This document shows, in pieces, positions 27,982 to 36,732 of a stretch of 64,000 bases of DNA. This stretch comes from Kribbella aluminosa (GTDB taxonomy: Bacteria > Actinomycetota > Actinomycetes > Propionibacteriales > Kribbellaceae). Numbering within the stretch: the first letter of the stretch is position 1; every line of letters starts with the position of its first letter. The notes beneath the pieces were generated by a model. The model saw only the letters and a program-made list of their open reading frames with translations. It ran no database searches and had not been told where the DNA came from. The stretch spans positions 2,356,001 through 2,420,000 of the forward strand of contig NZ_JAGINT010000001.1 in the NCBI RefSeq assembly GCF_017876295.1, in the 5' to 3' direction. The position numbers and the translations under genes are program-made.

Positions 27982-28009
27982 CCGCAGCCACACTCCTGCA
28001 TGCTCGATC

Positions 28010-28045
28010 AAACTCGTGCATGAATCTTGAAACTTGTGCGCATGA
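28010..28045 (+). promoter_or_regulatory. repeated operator-like sites between pfkB and deoR genes
   Basis: AAACTCGTGCATGA (28010-28023) and AAACTTGTGCGCATGA (28030-28045) are imperfect direct repeats about 20 bases apart, in an AT-richer 126-base divergent spacer. A site for the DeoR-type regulator encoded at 28108 is likely by position. Confidence 0.5.
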
Positions 28046-28107
28046 TCCGCAATACCTAGTCACAACTTTGACGGAAAATGACGGAGTTTGCGTGATACGG
28101 TCTGTGT

Positions 28108-28860
28108 GTGTTGCCGAAGCAGCGACAGGATCAGATCCTCCGCGCCCTCCGGGCCGATGGCGCCGGAGGCGTGAAGGTGCTCGCCGGGAAGCTCGGGGTC
28201 AGCGAGGCGACCATCCGCCGCGACCTCGAGCAGTTGGACGCCGAGGGCCGGCTGACCCGGGTGTACGGCGGCGCCCTCGCGGTCGACGGGGGCGACGAGC
28301 CGTTCGCGGAAGTGAACGCCGTACATGCCGAGGAGAAGGACCGGATCGCCCGCCGCGCCGCCGAACTGGTGACCGACGGCGAGTCCGTGCTGCTCGACAT
28401 CGGTACGACGGCACTCCGGGTGGCGCAGCACCTGCACGGGCGCTCGTTGACGGTCGTCACCAGCAACCTCGCCGTACTGGACGAGCTGGAGAACGACGAG
28501 CAGATCGAGCTGATCGTGCTGGGCGGGTTCGTACGGCGCAGTTACCGGTCGCTGGTCGGGTACCTGACCGAGGAGAGCCTGCGGCAGATCCACGTCGACT
28601 GGCTGTTCCTCGGGACCAGCGGGGTCCGCCCCGACGGGCGGGTGATGGACAGCACGATGATCGAGGTGCCGGTGAAGCGGGCGATGATCAATGCGGCGGA
28701 CCGGGTCGTGCTGCTCGCGGACCGGACCAAGTTCCCGGGTCATGGCGTTGCCCGGGTGTGCGAACCGGGGGAGCTGAGCATGGTGGTGACCGAGCCGGGC
28801 GCCGACGAGGCGACCCGGGTGCAACTGGCGGAGGCAGGAGTGCAGGTGGTACTGGCGTGA
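28108..28860 (+). CDS. DeoR/GlpR family transcriptional regulator
   Basis: The 250-residue protein has an N-terminal winged HTH (KQRQDQILRALRADGAGGVK, VSEATIRRDLEQLDAEGRL) and a sugar-phosphate-sensing DeoRC domain (about 75-235, including LLDIGTTALRVAQHL). It diverges from the kinase-transporter operon and sits upstream of the GH4 gene. It therefore probably represses both until a sugar phosphate builds up. GTG 28108 or TTG 28111 are both possible starts. Confidence 0.92.
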   Translation: MLPKQRQDQILRALRADGAGGVKVLAGKLGVSEATIRRDLEQLDAEGRLTRVYGGALAVDGGDEPFAEVNAVHAEEKDRIARRAAELVTDGESVLLDIGTTALRVAQHLHGRSLTVVTSNLAVLDELENDEQIELIVLGGFVRRSYRSLVGYLTEESLRQIHVDWLFLGTSGVRPDGRVMDSTMIEVPVKRAMINAADRVVLLADRTKFPGHGVARVCEPGELSMVVTEPGADEATRVQLAEAGVQVVLA

Positions 28861-28885
28861 GCAGGCGGATCCAGGGGGTGTTGCT

Positions 28886-30238
28886 GTGCGACTGACGATT
28901 CTCGGTGGGGGCGGGTTCCGGGTCCCGCTCGTGTACCACGCGCTGCTCGGCGACCACGGCCCCGGCCGGATCACCGACGTGATGCTCTACGACACCGACC
29001 GGACCCGGCTCACGGCGATCGGCGCCGTCCTCCGCCAGCAGGCGGCGGCCGCAGAGCCAGGGTTGGCCCCGCCGATGGTGACGGAGACGACCGACCTCGA
29101 CGAGGCCCTGCGCGGCGCCGACTTCATCTTCTCGGCCATCCGGGTCGGCGGCCTGGACGGGCGGACCGTCGACGAGCGGGTCGCCCTCGGCCGCGGGGTA
29201 CTCGGCCAGGAAACGGTCGGCGCCGGCGGAATCGCCTACGGCCTCCGGACCCTCCCGGTCGCCACGAAGATCGCCCAACGGATCGCGGCCGTCGCCCCCG
29301 ACGCCTGGACGATCAACTTCACCAACCCGGCCGGCATGGTGACCGAAGCGATGATCCCGTTCCTCGGCGATCGGGTGATCGGCATCTGTGACTCGCCTTC
29401 GGGGCTGGGCCGGCGCGCCGCCCTCGCATTGGGAGTGGACCCTTCGACCGCGTTCTACGACTACGCCGGTCTCAACCACCTCGGCTGGCTCCGCGGCCTG
29501 AAGTCCGGCGGCGTCGACCGGCTGCCCGAGCTTCTGCAGTCGTCCGAGGCGCTGAGTTCGTTCGAGGAAGGCCGCCTGTTCGGCGCGGACTGGCTCCGCT
29601 CGATCGGCTCGATCCCGAACGAGTATCTGCACTACTACTACTTCGCGCGCGAGACGCTCGCCGCGGTACAGGCTGTGCGGCAGACCCGCGGGGCGTTCCT
29701 GCTGGACCAGCAGTCCGCCTTCTACGCCGAGACCGGGCAGCACCCGGAGCAGGCGCTGGAGCTGTGGCAGAAGACCCGGGCCGAGCGTGAGTCGACGTAC
29801 ATGGTGGAGAGCCGTGAGGTCGCGGACGCGGGGGAGCGGGACGAACGCGACATGGCCGCGGGCGGCTACGAGCAGGTGGCGCTGTCGCTGATGCGGGCGA
29901 TCGGGCACAACGAGCGCGCGTCGCTGATCCTCAACGTCCGCAACCGCGGCGTACTGCGTCACCTGGACGACGACGCCGTGGTGGAGATCCCGTGCACGGT
30001 GGACGCGAACGGTGCGCTACCCGTCACGGTCTCCCAGCTCACGGACCACCAGGCCGGCCTCGTCTCCTCGGTGAAGGCCGTCGAGCGGTCCACCATCGAA
30101 GCTGCCGCGTCGGGCTCCCGGGACGCCGCCGTACGGGCGTTCGCCTGGCACCCGCTGGTCGACTCGGTGACGCTCGCCCGCGAACTGCTGGACGGGTACG
30201 TCGAACTGCTCCCGGACCTGGGGTACCTCCGCGGGTGA
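28886..30238 (+). CDS. GH4 family 6-phospho-beta-glucosidase-like glycosidase
   Basis: The 450-residue enzyme belongs to glycoside hydrolase family 4, which uses NAD+ and a divalent metal. It has the NAD-binding start LTILGGGGFRVPLVYHALL, the metal/substrate motifs WTINFTNPAGMVTEA (about 142-156) and ICDSPSG, and GLNHLGWLRG. Family members usually cut 6-phospho-glucosides. The gene follows the DeoR regulator by 25 bases. No PTS is present here, so the phosphorylated substrate would have to come from the PfkB kinase, or the enzyme accepts unphosphorylated sugar. Confidence 0.88.
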   Translation: MRLTILGGGGFRVPLVYHALLGDHGPGRITDVMLYDTDRTRLTAIGAVLRQQAAAAEPGLAPPMVTETTDLDEALRGADFIFSAIRVGGLDGRTVDERVALGRGVLGQETVGAGGIAYGLRTLPVATKIAQRIAAVAPDAWTINFTNPAGMVTEAMIPFLGDRVIGICDSPSGLGRRAALALGVDPSTAFYDYAGLNHLGWLRGLKSGGVDRLPELLQSSEALSSFEEGRLFGADWLRSIGSIPNEYLHYYYFARETLAAVQAVRQTRGAFLLDQQSAFYAETGQHPEQALELWQKTRAERESTYMVESREVADAGERDERDMAAGGYEQVALSLMRAIGHNERASLILNVRNRGVLRHLDDDAVVEIPCTVDANGALPVTVSQLTDHQAGLVSSVKAVERSTIEAAASGSRDAAVRAFAWHPLVDSVTLARELLDGYVELLPDLGYLRG

Positions 30239-30244
30239 GGCCGA

Positions 30245-30275
30245 TTGGTATCCCGGGTGCGGGATCTGGCACAAT
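30245..30275 (+). promoter_or_regulatory. probable rpsP operon promoter
   Basis: TTGGTA at 30245-30250 and CACAAT at 30270-30275 are reasonable -35 and -10 elements, although the 19-base spacing is long. They lie 142 bases before the rpsP start and right after the previous gene's stop, leaving a leader that could hold regulatory structure. Confidence 0.4.
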
Positions 30276-30416
30276 GTCAGGCTGAGTCCGTCCAGGTTTC
30301 GTGCAGCCCTCTAACTCCACGTTCCCGGTGCGGCCCGTTCGAGCTGTCAGGCGTTGTCCCCACGACGCGTTGTGCTGCTCACCCAGTCTGTAATTTCCAA
30401 GGGAGACCACCCGAAA

Positions 30417-30977
30417 GTGGCAGTCAAGATCCGTTTGAAGCGCATCGGCAAGAAGCGCACCCCGCACTACCGCATCGTCGTGATGGACGCCCGCACCAAG
30501 CGGGACGGCCGGGCGATCGAGGAGATCGGGATCTACAACCCGAAGACCGAGCCGTCGTTCATCCGCGTCGCGTCGGACCGGGCGCAGTACTGGCTGGGCG
30601 TCGGCGCGCAGCCGAGCGAAGCCGTCGAGGCGATCTTCAAGGCCTCCGGCGACTGGCAGAAGTTCAAGGGCCTGGAGGCCCCGGCGCCGCTGCGGGTGGC
30701 CGAGCCGAAGCGGGACAAGCAGGAGATCTTCAACGAGGCGCTGGCCGAGGCCCACGGTTCGCTGAAGACCGAGGCCGTCACGGCGAAGAAGACCGCCAAG
30801 AAGGCTGAGAAGAAGAGCGAGGCCCCCAAGGCTGAGGCGGAGGCCCCGAAGGCTGAGGCTCCCAAGGCTGAGGCGGAGGCTCCCAAGGCCGAGGCTCCCA
30901 AGGCTGAGGCGGAGGCTCCCAAGGCTGACGAGGCTCCGAAGGCCGACGAGGCTGCGGCCGAGACCACCGAGGCCTGA
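30417..30977 (+). CDS. rpsP: 30S ribosomal protein S16 with long acidic/Ala-rich tail
   Basis: The start at GTG 30417 gives the canonical [20 protein letters not shown]. The S16 core covers residues 1-80; the remaining 105 residues include a block of EAPKAEA-type repeats. Actinobacterial S16 often has an extension, but the repeat array here is long (186 residues against about 80-150 usual). S16 assembles early in the 30S body. The next gene khpA starts two bases after the stop, and rimM and trmD follow in the same order as in most bacteria. Confidence 0.95.
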   Translation: MAVKIRLKRIGKKRTPHYRIVVMDARTKRDGRAIEEIGIYNPKTEPSFIRVASDRAQYWLGVGAQPSEAVEAIFKASGDWQKFKGLEAPAPLRVAEPKRDKQEIFNEALAEAHGSLKTEAVTAKKTAKKAEKKSEAPKAEAEAPKAEAPKAEAEAPKAEAPKAEAEAPKADEAPKADEAAAETTEA

Positions 30978-30979
30978 CG

Positions 30980-31234
30980 ATGATGGAGACCGAGGCGCTC
31001 GAGCACCTGGTCCGAGGCATCGTGGACAACCCCGACGACGTCAGCGTCCAGGCCCGGACGCTGCGGCGCGGCCGCACCCTCGAGGTGCATGTCCACCCCG
31101 ACGACATCGGCAAGGTGATCGGCCGCAACGGCCGGACCGCCACCGCGATCCGCACCGTCGTCGGCGCCCTCAGCTCCGAGTCCTCGCTGCGCATCGACTT
31201 CGTCGACGAGTTCAATCGGCGCCCGCGCCGCTGA
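30980..31234 (+). CDS. khpA: KH domain RNA-binding protein KhpA
   Basis: The 84-residue protein is a single KH domain with the GxxG loop in KVIGRNGRTATAIRTVV. It binds RNA and in Gram-positives works with KhpB in controlling cell elongation and small RNA function. Position between rpsP and rimM is conserved. Two adjacent ATGs (30980 and 30983) are possible starts. Confidence 0.92.
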   Translation: MMETEALEHLVRGIVDNPDDVSVQARTLRRGRTLEVHVHPDDIGKVIGRNGRTATAIRTVVGALSSESSLRIDFVDEFNRRPRR

Positions 31235-31320
31235 ACTCGACAGTCCTCTCGAAGGGCCGCCCCCGGACTCGGGTGCGGCCCTTCGTCTCGTACAAAGTCT
31301 CGTACAAAGGAGTTGTGCAG

Positions 31321-31863
31321 GTGCTGGTGACAGTCGGGCGGATCGGCCGGGCGCACGGGCTCAAGGGCGAGGTCGGGATCGACGTGCGGACCGACGAGCC
31401 GGATCGGCGGTTCGCGGACGGTTCGGTCGTCGTGACGGACGCCAAGGTGACCCGGACCCTGACCGTGGCCGCGAGCCGCTGGCACAGCGGGCGGCTGCTG
31501 GTGAAGTTCGCCGAGGTGCCGGACCGGACCGCCGCCGAGCAGTTGCGGAACCTGGTGCTGCAGGCAGAGGTGGACGAGGACGAACGCCCCGAGGACCCGG
31601 AGGAGTACTACGACCGCGAGCTGGTCGGCCTCGCGGTGCGTACCACCGACGGCGCCGACGTCGGAGAGGTGATCGACGTCGTGCACCTCCCGGCGCAGGA
31701 CCTGCTGGAGATCCGCCGTACCGCGGGCAACGTGGTGCTGGTCCCGCTGGTCGAGGAGCTGGTCCCGGAGATCAACGTCGACAAGCAGTACGTCGTCGTG
31801 GCCGACCGGCCCGGCCTGCTGGACCCGGACGGCGCCGAGGTGGTCCCGACCGATGAGGCTTGA
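31321..31863 (+). CDS. rimM: ribosome maturation factor RimM
   Basis: The 180-residue protein has the N-terminal RimM domain ([16 protein letters not shown]) and a C-terminal PRC-barrel ([20 protein letters not shown]). It assists late 30S assembly around S19. GTG 31321 is chosen because AAAGGAG ends eight bases upstream; GTG 31315 is too close to it. The 3' end overlaps trmD by 11 bases. Confidence 0.94.
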   Translation: MLVTVGRIGRAHGLKGEVGIDVRTDEPDRRFADGSVVVTDAKVTRTLTVAASRWHSGRLLVKFAEVPDRTAAEQLRNLVLQAEVDEDERPEDPEEYYDRELVGLAVRTTDGADVGEVIDVVHLPAQDLLEIRRTAGNVVLVPLVEELVPEINVDKQYVVVADRPGLLDPDGAEVVPTDEA

Positions 31864-33049
31864 CGTCGTCTCGATCTTCCCGGAGTACCTGGCGGCTCTC
31901 GACGTCTCCCTGGTCGGGAAGGCGGCCAAGAGCGGCCTGCTGGACGTCCACCTGCACGATCTGCGCGACTGGACCCACGACCGGCACCGGACCGTCGACG
32001 ACACCCCGTACGGCGGGGGAGCCGGCATGGTGATGAAGGCCGAGCCGTGGGGCCAGGCGCTGGACGCCCTAGCGCCCGTGGACGGCCCTGCACAGCCCCG
32101 GCTGATCGTCCCGACCCCGGCCGGACGGCCGTTCACCCAGGCGCTCGCGTACGAGCTGGCCGCGGAGCCCTGGCTCGCGTTCGCCTGCGGCCGGTACGAA
32201 GGCATCGACGCGCGCGTGGCGTCGTACGCGGCCGAGCGGATGCGCGTCGACGAGGTGTCCATCGGCGACTACGTGCTGAACGGCGGCGAGGTCGCCGTAC
32301 TCGTGATGGTCGAGGCCGTGGCCCGTCTGCTGCCCGGCGTGATCGGCAACCCGGAGTCCCTCGCCGAGGAGTCGCACTCTGGCGACGGTCTGCTCGAGTA
32401 CCCGGTGTACACGAAGCCTCCGGCGTGGCGCGGGCACGACGTACCGGAGGTTCTGCTGTCCGGGAACCACGGCCTGATCGCGGACTGGCGCCACGAGGAG
32501 TCGGTACGCCGTACCGCGGAACGCCGGCCGGACCTGCTGGCGGCGTGGGGCGACGTGCTGTCCGGTCAGGACGGCACCGACGGTGTGCGCATCCTGCCCG
32601 CGACGACGGCCGACGCCGGCGAGATTCACGTGCTGCAGCTGGCCGCGTTCCTTTCCGAGGCGCGCTTGTACGACGACTACACGATCCCGCCGCTGACGGA
32701 CGACCCTGCGGCGACCGTGGCCCGGCTGGAGCGCGGCACCGTACTGAGGGCCGTCGCAGGCACCCGGATCGTGGGATCCGTCCAGCTCGTCGTGGACGAC
32801 TCAGTGGGGCATGTCGAGCGGCTGATCGTCGCCCCGGACTGGCAGGGCCGCGGCCTCGGCGCCCGGCTGCTGCGTGCCGCGGAGCAGCTGGCGCCGACCG
32901 AGGTCACGTCGTACGCGGTGGACACCGGTGCGCGGAGCGACCGGAATCTCGCGCTGTACCGGAAAGCGGGGTACCGGGAGATCGGCAGGGAGGCGCAGAC
33001 GTCGAAGGTCGACCTGGTCCACCTCACGAAGCGCCGTCGCCGTAAGTAG
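31853..33049 (+). CDS. trmD: tRNA (guanine37-N1)-methyltransferase TrmD fused to a GNAT acetyltransferase domain
   Basis: Residues 1-240 are TrmD ([34 protein letters not shown], the SAM-binding trefoil knot), which methylates G37 of tRNAs to prevent frameshifting. Residues 245-398 form a complete GNAT domain with the acetyl-CoA loop [10 protein letters not shown] (about 331-340) and the [12 protein letters not shown] tail. There is no stop or frameshift between them. Ordinary TrmD ends near residue 240-250, so this is a genuine two-domain fusion. The acetyl acceptor is unknown. rplS follows after 172 bases. Confidence 0.93.
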   Translation: MRLDVVSIFPEYLAALDVSLVGKAAKSGLLDVHLHDLRDWTHDRHRTVDDTPYGGGAGMVMKAEPWGQALDALAPVDGPAQPRLIVPTPAGRPFTQALAYELAAEPWLAFACGRYEGIDARVASYAAERMRVDEVSIGDYVLNGGEVAVLVMVEAVARLLPGVIGNPESLAEESHSGDGLLEYPVYTKPPAWRGHDVPEVLLSGNHGLIADWRHEESVRRTAERRPDLLAAWGDVLSGQDGTDGVRILPATTADAGEIHVLQLAAFLSEARLYDDYTIPPLTDDPAATVARLERGTVLRAVAGTRIVGSVQLVVDDSVGHVERLIVAPDWQGRGLGARLLRAAEQLAPTEVTSYAVDTGARSDRNLALYRKAGYREIGREAQTSKVDLVHLTKRRRRK

Positions 33050-33221
33050 CAAGCCCCGGCGGATTTCGTCACCATGTAGGGGGTGTGGCAAGATTGTCTG
33101 CTGCTGCCCTTCGGTGCTCCTGCCACAGGGGGTGACCACCGACCGGCAGCCTTCTGATGACTTCATCACCACCGACATTCGTGGGTGACCTGTGGCACGC
33201 GCGAGGAAGAGACACCTTAAG

Positions 33222-33581
33222 ATGAGCAACGTCCTGAACGAGCTCGACAACGAGAGCAAGCGCGACGACATCCCCGCCCTCCGCCCCGGTGACACCGTCA
33301 AGGTGCACGTCAAGGTCGTCGAGGGCAACCGGTCCCGCGTCCAGGTCTTCCAGGGTGTCGTGATCCGCCGCCAGGGCGGTGGCCTGCAGGAGACCTTCAC
33401 GGTCCGCAAGGTCAGCTTCGGCGTCGGCGTCGAGCGGACCTTCCCGCTGCACACCCCGATCGTCGAGAAGATCGAGATCGTCACCCGCGGCGACGTCCGC
33501 CGCGCCAAGCTGTACTACTTGCGCGAGCTGCGCGGCAAGGCGGCGAAGATCAAGGAGAAGCGCGAAGTTCCGGCCTCCTGA
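33222..33581 (+). CDS. rplS: 50S ribosomal protein L19
   Basis: The 119-residue protein contains [21 protein letters not shown] and [21 protein letters not shown], the L19 core located at the 30S-50S interface. ATG 33222 ([20 protein letters not shown]) is the usual actinobacterial start, with GAGGAAG upstream; the in-frame GTG at 33192 is not supported. The 172-base leader from trmD may hold its own promoter, but no clear element was identified. Confidence 0.95.
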   Translation: MSNVLNELDNESKRDDIPALRPGDTVKVHVKVVEGNRSRVQVFQGVVIRRQGGGLQETFTVRKVSFGVGVERTFPLHTPIVEKIEIVTRGDVRRAKLYYLRELRGKAAKIKEKREVPAS

Positions 33582-33606
33582 CGCCGCGTAACGACGACGG
33601 TCACCG

Positions 33607-34356
33607 ATGGCGCCGAGCACTGCGACTCGCGCTCGCACGCGCCCGGTATCCACGAGGGCACGTCGCAGCAAAGGACGGCATCGCAGGCTGAAGCAGCGGA
33701 ATCCGCTGCTCAGCCTGCTCGTCGAGATGAGCACCGTCACGGTGCTCGCGCTCGTCATCACGGTGGTCCTCCGGCTGTTCGTCGCGGAGGCGTTCTACGT
33801 CCCGTCCGAGTCGATGTACGACACGCTGACCAAGGACGACCGGATCCTCGCCGAGAAGATCAGCTACATGCACCGCGACGTCCAGCGCGGCGACATCGTC
33901 GTCTTCAAGGACCCGGCCAACTGGCTGAACGAGGCGCCGGCCGAGCCGGGCGCCTTGCGCCGGATCGGCGAGTTCGTCGGCATCCTGCCGCGCAGTGGCG
34001 AGGGTCATCTGGTGAAGCGGGTGATCGGCATCGCCGGCGACCGGGTGGTCTGCTGCAACAAGCAGGGCCAGATCACCATCAACGGGATCGCGCTCGACGA
34101 GCGGGAGTACCTGCTGAAGGACGCCAAGCCGTCGGAGATCCCGTTCAGCGTGCTGGTCCCGGCCGGACACCTGTGGGTGATGGGGGACAACCGGGCCGAC
34201 TCGGCCGACTCCCGCGCCCACATGGGCGGGCCCGGCGGCGGATTCGTACCGGTCGCGAACGTGGTTGGCCGGGCTTGTTGCGTAATCTGGCCGTCTGACC
34301 GGATGACGATGCTGCGTCCTCCGGATACCTTCAAGAAGCCGGGGCTGAAGAAGTGA
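33607..34356 (+). CDS. lepB: signal peptidase I (first copy)
   Basis: The 249-residue protein has a basic N-terminus (1-31), one membrane anchor (about 42-62) and the S26 catalytic domain outside the membrane. Ser69 in PSESMYDTL and Lys137 in HLVKRVIGIAGD form the dyad, and GDNRADSADSR is box E. It removes signal peptides from exported proteins. Its stop overlaps a second, different lepB by four bases. Confidence 0.94.
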   Translation: MAPSTATRARTRPVSTRARRSKGRHRRLKQRNPLLSLLVEMSTVTVLALVITVVLRLFVAEAFYVPSESMYDTLTKDDRILAEKISYMHRDVQRGDIVVFKDPANWLNEAPAEPGALRRIGEFVGILPRSGEGHLVKRVIGIAGDRVVCCNKQGQITINGIALDEREYLLKDAKPSEIPFSVLVPAGHLWVMGDNRADSADSRAHMGGPGGGFVPVANVVGRACCVIWPSDRMTMLRPPDTFKKPGLKK

Positions 34357-35156
34357 CCGATACACCGACCAAGCCGGACGCCAAGGACACCAAACCGGCC
34401 CGCCGCTCGGGTTTCGCGGCCGCCGCTCGCGAGTTCGTGCTGATCGTGGTCGGCGCGCTGATCGTCTCGTCGATCCTGCGGGCGTTCGTCGGGCAGATGT
34501 TCATCATCCCGAGCGAGTCGATGGAGAACACCCTGCTGGTCGGTGACCGGGTCGTGGTGGAGAAGCTCACCGACGTCAAGCGCGGTGACGTGATCGTCTT
34601 CGAGGATCCGGGCGGCTGGCTCGGCCAGGAGGAGAGCGGCCAGAAGCGCGGCTCGATCGGCCGGTTCTTCGAGATCGTCGGCCTGCTGCCGGACTCCAGC
34701 CACGGCCACCTGATCAAGCGCCTGATCGGCATGCCGGGCGACAAGGTCGCCTGCTGCGACGCCAAGGGCCGGATCCTGGTGAACGGCCAGCCACTGGACG
34801 AGACCAGTTACCTGTATCCCGGGGATGCCCCGTCCCAGATGGACTTCCAGGTGACCGTCCCGGCCGGCCGGATCTTCGTCATGGGTGACCACCGGTCCGC
34901 GTCCGGCGATTCCCGCGTGCACCTGCAGGAGCTCGACGCGAACGGCGGCAACCAGGGCGACGCGGCCTTCGTGCCGCTCGACAAGGTCACCGGACGGGCG
35001 ATCGCGATCGTCTGGCCGGCCAACCGCTGGACCAAACTCGGCGTGCCCGACACCTTCAAGTCGGTCCCGGCCCCCCGGCCCCGCGCCGGACAAACCCTCG
35101 ATATCCCTGACGCCACCGCCCAAGTGACGTTCTGTCCCCCTTGGCCCCTAGGGTGA
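34353..35156 (+). CDS. lepB: signal peptidase I (second copy)
   Basis: The 267-residue protein is a second S26 signal peptidase with an anchor at about 26-48, Ser56 in PSESMENTL, Lys122 in LIKRLIGMPGD and box E in MGDHRSASGDSR. It begins with GTG inside the end of the first copy (GTGA overlap). The proteins are clearly related but not recent duplicates. Multiple type I peptidases in tandem are common in actinomycetes with large secretomes. Confidence 0.94.
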   Translation: MTDTPTKPDAKDTKPARRSGFAAAAREFVLIVVGALIVSSILRAFVGQMFIIPSESMENTLLVGDRVVVEKLTDVKRGDVIVFEDPGGWLGQEESGQKRGSIGRFFEIVGLLPDSSHGHLIKRLIGMPGDKVACCDAKGRILVNGQPLDETSYLYPGDAPSQMDFQVTVPAGRIFVMGDHRSASGDSRVHLQELDANGGNQGDAAFVPLDKVTGRAIAIVWPANRWTKLGVPDTFKSVPAPRPRAGQTLDIPDATAQVTFCPPWPLG

Positions 35157-35178
35157 GATGTGTGATGCGGAGGGTCGG

Positions 35179-35961
35179 ATGAGCGCGCTGCCGCGCGGGA
35201 GCACGGTACGGCGGGACGCCGGGTTGTACGGGTACGAGCGGGCGCTGCGACGTGTCGGCCTGGATCCGATCGCCGGCGTCGACGAGGCCGGTCGTGGGCC
35301 GTGTGCCGGCCCGCTGGTGGCGGCTGCGGTGATCCTGCCGGACGGCAAGCGCGGCCAGGTCCCCGGTCTGGCGGACTCGAAGCTGCTCACCGCGAAGGCC
35401 CGGGACCGCTGCTACGAGGAGGTCCGCAAGCGCGCTCTGGCGTGGTCGGTGGTGGCGATCGAGGCGCCCGAGTGCGACCGCCTCGGGATGCACGTCGCGA
35501 ACGTGCAGGCCCTCCGCCGGGCGCTGTTCCGCCTCGACGTGCGCCCGTCGTACGTGCTCACCGACGGCTTCGGCGTCGACGGTCTCGGCGTACCCGGCCT
35601 GGCGATCTGGAAGGGTGACCGCGTGGCGGCTTGCATCGCGGCGGCGTCCGTGATCGCCAAGGTGACCCGGGACCGGGTGATGGAGCACTGGGACAAGGAG
35701 TACCCGCAGTACGGGTTCGGGATCCACAAGGGTTACTGCACCCCGGAACACCAGGCGGCACTGGACGAATACGGCCCGTGCCCACAACATCGACGGCGGT
35801 TCGAGAATGTCCGCCGCAGTCTGCGGCCCGATATGGGACAGAATGTGGCCAGTCCCACCGGAGTGGAGAGCCTGCCTGTGAGCGAGCGTAGCGAGCGAAC
35901 CAACAACACTGCTGGCCCCAGCGCTCATGCCGGAGCCGAGCGCAGCGAGGTGCAGGCATGA
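35179..35961 (+). CDS. rnhB: ribonuclease HII with an ERSER-type C-terminal extension
   Basis: The 260-residue enzyme cuts the RNA strand of RNA-DNA hybrids. Catalytic acidic residues lie in GVDEAGRG (D35, E36) and in the later conserved blocks (YVLTDGFG, KGDRVAACIAAASVIAKVTRD). ATG 35179 is preferred over the upstream GTG-like start because GGAGGG precedes it. The last 30 codons (VSERSERTNNTAGP, then GAERSEVQA) are not RNase HII sequence. They come from a repeated DNA element read in frame. The stop overlaps DUF2469 by four bases. Confidence 0.92.
   Translation: MSALPRGSTVRRDAGLYGYERALRRVGLDPIAGVDEAGRGPCAGPLVAAAVILPDGKRGQVPGLADSKLLTAKARDRCYEEVRKRALAWSVVAIEAPECDRLGMHVANVQALRRALFRLDVRPSYVLTDGFGVDGLGVPGLAIWKGDRVAACIAAASVIAKVTRDRVMEHWDKEYPQYGFGIHKGYCTPEHQAALDEYGPCPQHRRRFENVRRSLRPDMGQNVASPTGVESLPVSERSERTNNTAGPSAHAGAERSEVQA
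35879..35959 (+). repeat. dispersed GAGCGNAGCGAG repeat element at the rnhB 3' end
   Basis: GAGCGTAGCGAGCGAACC and GAGCGCAGCGAGGTG occur about 55 bases apart, flanking CCCCAGCGCTCATGCCGG. Similar GAGCG-AGCGAG units are known as short intergenic repeats in actinobacteria. Here the element is coding and supplies the SERSER and AERSE peptides of RNase HII. Confidence 0.45.
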
Positions 35962-36281
35962 GTGCTGACGACCTTGAGAAGTACGAAACCGATATGGAGC
36001 TGCAGCTCTATCGGGAGTACAAGGACGTCGTCGGGATCTTCAAGTACGTCGTCGAGACCGAGCGGCGCTTCTACCTGTGCAACGCGGTCGACCTGAAGGT
36101 CCGCACCGAGGGCGGCGACGTGTACTTCGAGGTCACGATGGCCGACGCCTGGGTCTGGGACGTCTACCGTTCCGCCCGCTTCGTCAAGAACGCCAAGGTG
36201 GTCACCTTCCGCGACGTCAACATCGAAGAACTCGCCAAGTCCGACCTCGAGGTCCCCAAGGACGCGGACTTCGGTCGCTGA
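35958..36281 (+). CDS. DUF2469 family protein
   Basis: The 107-residue protein (DDLEKYETDMELQLYREYKD at the start, VYFEVTMADAWVWDVYR later) belongs to the highly conserved actinobacterial DUF2469 family, nearly always found after rnhB. It is acidic, soluble and of unknown function. Its ATG overlaps the rnhB stop. Confidence 0.9.
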   Translation: MSADDLEKYETDMELQLYREYKDVVGIFKYVVETERRFYLCNAVDLKVRTEGGDVYFEVTMADAWVWDVYRSARFVKNAKVVTFRDVNIEELAKSDLEVPKDADFGR

Positions 36282-36283
36282 CT

Positions 36284-36310
36284 TTATCCACAGGCGGCCG
36301 GTTTTCCACA
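36284..36310 (+). promoter_or_regulatory. two DnaA-box-like sites before yraN
   Basis: TTATCCACA (36284-36292) matches the DnaA box exactly, and TTTTCCACA (36302-36310) differs by one base, 18 bases downstream. They lie in the 94-base spacer before yraN-comM-dprA. Regulation by DnaA is possible but unproven. Confidence 0.35.
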
Positions 36311-36375
36311 TTCTGAAAGCGAGGTCCGTTTCGCTGGCCTGATCCCGGCATCTTCTCTGCCGGAGGTGGTCATCG

Positions 36376-36732
36376 ATGCAGACCAAGAACACCGTCGGAC
36401 GGTACGGCGAAGATCTCGCCGCGAGGTATCTCAGCGGAGCCGGTTTCACCGTGCTCGAGCGCAACTGGCGCTGCGAGTTCGGCGAGATCGACATCGTGGC
36501 GCGCGAGGGCAACACACTCGTCGTCTGCGAGGTGAAGACCCGCCGCGGGCTGAACTACGGCAGCCCCGCGGAGTCGATCACCTACCGGAAGCTGGCGAGG
36601 CTACGCAGGCTCGCCGGCCGCTGGTTGCAGACACATGAGCTCAGACCGGCGGAGATCAGGATCGACATCATCTCGATCCTGTTCGACAACAACACGCCGC
36701 CGCGGGTCGACCATGTGCGGGGTGCTGTCTGA
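36376..36732 (+). CDS. yraN: YraN/UPF0102 family endonuclease-like protein
   Basis: The 118-residue protein has the UPF0102 restriction-endonuclease-like fold: GRYGEDLAARYLSGAG, then CEFGEIDIVAREGNTLVVCEVKTRR with the E...D...E-x-K pattern expected of a nuclease site. Its position between rnhB and comM is conserved in actinobacteria. The stop and the comM start share one base (TGATG). Function is not settled. Confidence 0.92.
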   Translation: MQTKNTVGRYGEDLAARYLSGAGFTVLERNWRCEFGEIDIVAREGNTLVVCEVKTRRGLNYGSPAESITYRKLARLRRLAGRWLQTHELRPAEIRIDIISILFDNNTPPRVDHVRGAV

